This document shows, piece after piece, positions 60,599-64,000 of a stretch of 64,000 bases of DNA. The notes beneath the pieces are model-generated. The model was not told where the DNA came from and did not search any database. It worked only from the letters and a program-made list of their open reading frames with translations. Location: assembly GCF_030849025.1 (NCBI RefSeq), contig NZ_CP118224.1, positions 1,100,001-1,164,000 of the forward strand, in the 5' to 3' direction. This stretch comes from Oceanimonas pelagia. Its GTDB lineage: Bacteria; Pseudomonadota; Gammaproteobacteria; Enterobacterales; Aeromonadaceae. Position 1 is the first letter of the stretch. Each line of letters begins with the position of its first letter. Position numbers and translations under genes: made by a program.

Positions 60599-61018
60599 AT
60601 GACCATTGTCAATTTTACTCCCTGGACCGCTCTGGCCGGTGGCCTGTTGATCGGCGCTGCTGCGCTGCTGTTGTTGCTGGTGGGCGGACGTATTGCCGGC
60701 ATCAGCGGCATTGTTGCCGGCATTGGCAGCCAGCGCAACAAGGGTTGGCGGCTCGCCTTTGTGGCGGGGCTGGTGGCGGTGCCGCTGGTGCTGTTTGGCC
60801 TGAATGTGGCGGAGGCGGCTTCGTTGCAGCACTATTCCCCCTGGCGGCTGGCCCTGGCCGGCCTGCTGGTGGGCGTGGGCACCCGGCTGGGCAACGGCTG
60901 CACCAGCGGTCACGGCATTTGTGGCCTGGGCCGGCTGTCGCCCCGCTCGGTGGTGGCCACCCTGCTGTTTATGGCGGCGGGCATGGCCACCGTGACCCTG
61001 AGCGGGCTGGGAGGCTGA
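60599..61018 (+). CDS. YeeE/YedE-family half transporter (first subunit)
   Basis: This is a 139-residue protein with four hydrophobic segments and the conserved GVGTRLGNGCTSGHGICGLGRLSPRS motif, in which the cysteines contact sulfur compounds. The family includes thiosulfate-specific YeeE. Full-length YeeE is about twice as long; the matching second half is the next gene. It starts at ATG 60599 and ends two bases before the next start. Confidence 0.85.
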   Translation: MTIVNFTPWTALAGGLLIGAAALLLLLVGGRIAGISGIVAGIGSQRNKGWRLAFVAGLVAVPLVLFGLNVAEAASLQHYSPWRLALAGLLVGVGTRLGNGCTSGHGICGLGRLSPRSVVATLLFMAAGMATVTLSGLGG

Positions 61019-61020
61019 TC

Positions 61021-61443
61021 ATGCTGATACCGATTGCACTGTTTTCAGGCGCCCTGTTCGGGTTGGGGCTGCTGGTGTCGGGCATGATGAACCCGGCCAA
61101 GGTACTGGGCTTTCTCGACTTGTTCGGCCGGTGGGACCCAAGCCTGGCGCTGGTGATGGGGGGAGCGCTGGCGGTGTTTGCCCCCGGCTACTGGTGGTGG
61201 CGCCGGCAGGGCCACACTCGCTGTGTGCTGGGTGACAAGCTGCCGGATGTGCCTGCCGCCCGTTTTGATCGCAAACTGTTGCTGGGCGCGCTGCTGTTTG
61301 GCATCGGCTGGGGCCTGGCGGGCATCTGCCCCGGGCCGGCACTGGGCCTGCTGGGCAGCCTGCAGTGGCAGGCCGGGCTGTTTGTGGCCGCCATGATCGC
61401 CGGTTTCTGGCTGGCCAACAAAGCCGGAAGCTTGAAGCGATAA
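61021..61443 (+). CDS. YeeE/YedE-family half transporter (second subunit, DUF6691-like)
   Basis: This is a 140-residue membrane protein with FSGALFGLGLLVSGMMNPAKVLGFLDLFGRWDPSLALVMGGA and GIGWGLAGICPGPALGLLGS, including the conserved Cys of the second half. With the preceding protein it probably forms one thiosulfate- or sulfide-derived-sulfur carrier. Split pairs of this kind are common in proteobacteria, often near persulfide-handling genes, which are not seen here. Confidence 0.85.
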   Translation: MLIPIALFSGALFGLGLLVSGMMNPAKVLGFLDLFGRWDPSLALVMGGALAVFAPGYWWWRRQGHTRCVLGDKLPDVPAARFDRKLLLGALLFGIGWGLAGICPGPALGLLGSLQWQAGLFVAAMIAGFWLANKAGSLKR

Positions 61444-61495
61444 GCTGGAAGCCTCCACATGGCCACTTGCAGTTATAGTGTGCAATCAAAATCAA

Positions 61496-61532
61496 TAAAA
61501 AGGCTGTGCTCCCTGGCATCGGGGCCACAGCC
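61496..61532 (-). terminator. bcp terminator
   Basis: On the minus strand GGCTGTG / CACAGCC with an internal paired loop is followed by TTTTTATT. It lies beyond the heptamer repeat that follows the bcp stop. Confidence 0.8.
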
Positions 61533-61541
61533 ATATCATTC

Positions 61542-61583
61542 GCTTCGAGCTTCGAGCTTCGAGCTTCGAGCTTCGAGCTTCGA
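61542..61583. repeat. Tandem heptamer repeat, six copies of GCTTCGA
   Basis: Six perfect copies followed by a partial unit (GCTT) end three bases from the bcp stop codon. The repeat lies between that stop and the bcp terminator, so it would be within the 3' untranslated RNA. Confidence 0.95.
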
Positions 61584-61586
61584 GCT

Positions 61587-62054
61587 TTAAAGCTGTTTGA
61601 GGTAGTCCAGCACCACTTCGTGGTGATCCTTGGTCTTGAACTTGTTGAACACCTTGGTCACGGTGCCGGTTTCGTCAACCAGAAAGCTGATGCGGTGAAT
61701 GCCGTCGTATTCCTTGCCCATGAATTTCTTCGGGCCCCAGACGCCAAAGGCGTCGGCCACGGCGTGATCTTCATCGGAGAGCAGGGTGAAGTTGAGCCCG
61801 TCCTTTTCTTCAAACTTTTTCAGCCGGGCCACCGGATCCGGGCTGATGCCCAGCACCACCACGTTGAGGGCATCGAGCTCGGCGCGGCTGTCGCGCAGGC
61901 CGCAGGCCTGTACCTTGCAGCCCGGGGTCATGGCCTTGGGGTAGAAATACACCAGTACCTTTTTGCCGCTGAAATCGCTCAGGCTGACGCGCTGGCCGTT
62001 CTGATCGCAAAGGGTAAAGGCCGGAGCCCGGCTGCCTTCCTGCAGATAGGTCAT
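61587..62054 (-). CDS. bcp: Thioredoxin-dependent peroxiredoxin Bcp
   Basis: This 155-residue cytosolic peroxiredoxin of the Bcp/PrxQ group has peroxidatic Cys46 in YPKAMTPGCKVQACGL and a nearby Cys51 as likely resolving residue. I chose ATG 62054, which overlaps the gcvR stop (ATGA), as in enteric genomes. It ends in a heptamer-repeat-bearing 3' region and a terminator. Confidence 0.95.
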   Translation of the reverse strand: MTYLQEGSRAPAFTLCDQNGQRVSLSDFSGKKVLVYFYPKAMTPGCKVQACGLRDSRAELDALNVVVLGISPDPVARLKKFEEKDGLNFTLLSDEDHAVADAFGVWGPKKFMGKEYDGIHRISFLVDETGTVTKVFNKFKTKDHHEVVLDYLKQL

Positions 62055-62599
62055 TTGCTGTTTCCTGTGGTTGGTTTGCGTTTTAAACGAAAGCTGTGTT
62101 GCTCGCACTCCAGCTCGGCGCACAGTTGCTCAAAGGTGTGCTGGGCCTGGTCGTCGCTGAGCTGCTCGGGCAGGTTGAGCTGAAAGTGGGCCTGAAACTT
62201 GCCGCTGTGCTCGCCGCTCAGGGTCTGGTTCTGCATGGCCTGAATGTCCCAGCCGGCGTCGCTGAAAAACTGGGTGCAGCGGTTGACGATGCCCGGCCGG
62301 TCGGCGAGCACTATTTCGGCATCGGCGCTCAGCACATAGCTGGGCTGGTTCAGCACCTGGGTACGCTTCATCATGGTGATCAGCTGCTGGCTCTGGCCAA
62401 ACAGCGGCAGGGTGGTTTCCAGCCGGGTGATCTGGTTCCAGCTGCCCGACAGCAGCAGAATAAAGGTAAACTCGTTGCCGAAAATGCCCAGCCGGCTGTC
62501 GACGATATTACAGCCGCAATCGGAAACATGGCGGGCGACTTCGTTCACGATGCCGGCTCTGTTTTCGCCTATGGCGGTCACCACGAGATGATGGGTCAT
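62051..62599 (-). CDS. gcvR: Glycine cleavage system transcriptional repressor GcvR
   Basis: This 182-residue protein consists of two ACT domains (HHLVVTAIGENRAGIVNEVARHVSDCGCNIVDSRLGIFG and ADAEIVLADRPGIVNRCTQFFSDAGWDIQAM). It acts with GcvA to repress the glycine cleavage operon when glycine is low. I chose ATG 62599, giving the MTHHLVV start. It is followed by bcp with ATGA overlap. Confidence 0.92.
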   Translation of the reverse strand: MTHHLVVTAIGENRAGIVNEVARHVSDCGCNIVDSRLGIFGNEFTFILLLSGSWNQITRLETTLPLFGQSQQLITMMKRTQVLNQPSYVLSADAEIVLADRPGIVNRCTQFFSDAGWDIQAMQNQTLSGEHSGKFQAHFQLNLPEQLSDDQAQHTFEQLCAELECEQHSFRLKRKPTTGNSK

Positions 62600-62783
62600 C
62601 GGCAGTCCGAATAATGCTGTGGGAGTGAGCGGGCATGTTAGCATAAAAGCCGGTTGGCTCCAGTGCCTGTCTTGTATTAGGGTAGGGGCCACCACTAGCA
62701 TCGCCGCCTTTATTCTTGTTGCACTTCAGATTGCTCAAAGCGAGAGCAGGCAAGGGGCGCGTTACCGAAGCGAATTTTAGGGC

Positions 62784-63779
62784 ATGAACCAAAGCGTGAA
62801 AGCAAAAACAATGATGAGCCTGCTGGCCATGGCGGTACTGGCCGGCTGCAGCAACCCGGAAACCCGCAGTCAGGCCAACCGTGGTTTTGACTATGAGCAG
62901 GAAACCCTGCGCACCGCGCCGCTGCTGATCCCGGAAGGACTGCAGGCGCCGCGTTTCAATACCGAATACGTGATCCCCAAGGGCGCCGCCCAGGGCGCCA
63001 CCGGCAAGGCACTGGACATTCGTCCGCCCACCCAGGTGCTGCCACTGGTGCGCGGCTCCGAGGCCATGGCCGAGGGCAGCGGCCTGTGGTTTTATCAGCA
63101 GCGCCTGGACCAGCCCCTGGAGCAGGAGCTGACCAAGGCGCTGACGGCGTTTTTTGAGCAGAGCGATGCCGACTACCGCGCCGTGGCCAACGGCTTTGAA
63201 AGCAACGGCAAGGCCATTGGTGCACCCGGGCAGCAGTTTCGCTGGCAGCTGATGCCCGACGCGGTGCGCCGGGCGGTGGCGGTGCAGGTGCAGGCCACCG
63301 AGGGCGCCGATGCCCTGGCCCAGGACCGGCGGCGGGCCGAGGCCTCCATGCTCAACGCCTTTTCATTGTCTTACCAGCGTGAGCTGAGCCGCCAGCAGGA
63401 GTTGCTGGATAAAAGCCCCATTGAACTGACCCTGGACCCCGGACAGGGCCTGTTGCTGGCCGGGCAGGGCTACGACCGTACCTGGAAGCGGCTGATCACC
63501 CTGCTGCCCAAACTCGGCTTTGACATCAGCAACCGTCAGCAGGCGCTGGGTTACGTGGACGTGGAGTTCGACGGCCTGAGCAAGGGCGACTGGCAGGATC
63601 TCAAACTGCCGGCGCTGAATATTCCCGAACAGGAATACCGCATTCAGCTCGGTGACTTGGGCAACCGCACCAGCCTGAGCCTGAGCAACAAGGACAGAGA
63701 GCCGGTACCCGCCGGAGTACTGAGCGCGCTTATCAAGACGCTGGCGCCGGCCTTTGAGCGTACCGATCTGGCTCGCTGA
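62784..63779 (+). CDS. bamC: Outer membrane protein assembly factor BamC (lipoprotein)
   Basis: This 331-residue lipoprotein has a lipobox LAGCSN with Cys22. BamC features include the long N-terminal segment RTAPLLIPEGLQAPRFNTEYVIPKG and the two helix-grip domains: RGSEAMAEGSGLWFYQQRLDQPL, then DRTWKRLITLLPKLGFDISNRQQALGYVDVEF. It belongs to the BAM complex that inserts outer-membrane proteins. The usual partner gene dapA is not upstream; instead there is a 184-bp gap to gcvR. Confidence 0.93.
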   Translation: MNQSVKAKTMMSLLAMAVLAGCSNPETRSQANRGFDYEQETLRTAPLLIPEGLQAPRFNTEYVIPKGAAQGATGKALDIRPPTQVLPLVRGSEAMAEGSGLWFYQQRLDQPLEQELTKALTAFFEQSDADYRAVANGFESNGKAIGAPGQQFRWQLMPDAVRRAVAVQVQATEGADALAQDRRRAEASMLNAFSLSYQRELSRQQELLDKSPIELTLDPGQGLLLAGQGYDRTWKRLITLLPKLGFDISNRQQALGYVDVEFDGLSKGDWQDLKLPALNIPEQEYRIQLGDLGNRTSLSLSNKDREPVPAGVLSALIKTLAPAFERTDLAR

Positions 63780-64000
63780 GCTTTTTTGGGGAAAGGTAAT
63801 TGGTACCGTGCACTTTCGTCGGACAAAGCGCACTGCTTCTCCGGCACGCCGTGAATACCTCCCTGTAGGCTCCGTCGCGCCATCCCTGGCGCGAAGGGCA
63901 CGGCGAAGCAGACACCCTTTGCCCTCCTTGGGACACTCGGAGCTGACTGACCGCTCACAGACAGCATCGATGTTGCCCGAAGCAGCAGTGGGGATTGCCG
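63780..64000. other. Intergenic tail with dispersed repeat, copy 2
   Basis: No gene is seen after bamC. The stretch holds the second copy of the dispersed repeat at 63808-63854 and a hairpin GCGCC / GGCGC near 63879-63896. Neither a clear terminator with T-run nor a tRNA is evident up to the window end. Confidence 0.6.
63808..63854. repeat. Dispersed intergenic repeat, copy 2 (47 bp)
   Basis: It matches 37127-37173 at 44 of 47 positions in the same orientation, over an uninterrupted stretch. Sequence after the match diverges completely. It is located behind bamC. Confidence 0.9.

Noticed and set aside
61542-61583. CRISPR-like or palindromic repeat array
   Set aside because: Units of seven bases follow each other directly; this is a simple-sequence tandem repeat.

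Overview
The window looks like a chromosome segment of a GC-rich marine gammaproteobacterium. The housekeeping order metK / sprT / endA / rsmE / gshB / yqgE / ruvX, with tktA beside metK, is the one known from enteric and related genomes. The heavy load of TRAP transporters and the overall gene set would suit an Oceanimonas- or Zobellella-like member of the Aeromonadales. The genus is an inference. No rRNA, tRNA or CRISPR array was seen.

Positions 1 to about 18,655 are the right-hand part of a tailed-phage prophage. In order it carries two polyvalent, probably injected proteins (a pyrophosphatase-like domain and a zincin-like domain), a probable portal, a tail-tube-like protein, a tape-measure protein fused to a GH19 lysozyme, baseplate proteins, tail-fibre genes, and then a complete diversity-generating retroelement (DGR). 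The DGR consists of a C-type-lectin/FGE-fold variable protein (14373-15425) with a variable repeat at its 3' end (15299-15413), an Avd-like accessory protein, a template repeat (16017-16131) and a DGR-type reverse transcriptase (16306-17472). Template and variable repeat are 115 bp each and differ at seven positions. All seven are adenines in the template, which is the hallmark of mutagenic retrohoming, so this phage diversifies its receptor-binding tip. A small holin-like protein, an XRE repressor and a small orphan gene close the phage. The prophage ends against the 5' fragment of a Tat-exported PhoX-type phosphatase gene, which suggests that it integrated in that gene.

From 19.2 to 33 kb there are ordinary and accessory chromosomal genes. 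They include a glycine-zipper envelope protein, a divergent pair (GNAT/C39-peptidase and RimK-like ATP-grasp ligase), msrB-msrA, a TauE exporter with btuC-btuD, a DAHP synthase, a VOC protein, an ABM monooxygenase, a prolyl-tRNA editing protein, a TtrS/TtrR-like two-component system without its usual targets, and an IS3-family element that ends just beyond ruvX.

From 32.6 to 40.7 kb lies the conserved block ruvX-yqgE-gshB-rsmE-endA, peroxiredoxin-sprT, metK and tktA. From 41.0 to 54.9 kb lies a catabolic island with two complete TRAP transporters, an Asp/Glu-racemase-fold enzyme with arylmalonate-decarboxylase-like active-site positions, a GntR/FCD regulator, a D-hydantoinase, a class V aminotransferase, an amidase, a 2-oxopent-4-enoate hydratase-like enzyme and an SBF-like transporter. 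The 10-mer AATTATGAAT recurs in front of its transcription units and is a candidate operator for the GntR protein. The likely theme is uptake and ring-opening of a cyclic amide or a dicarboxylate; the substrate is not determined.

The last part (54.9-64 kb) holds an OmpR/QseBC-like two-component system, a secreted GlcG/HbpS-like protein, a large GAF-PAS-GGDEF-EAL protein with a degenerate GGDEF site, a split YeeE/YedE sulfur transporter, bcp-gcvR, and bamC without dapA beside it. Short tandem heptamer repeats next to stop codons and a 47-bp dispersed intergenic repeat are additional genome-level features.
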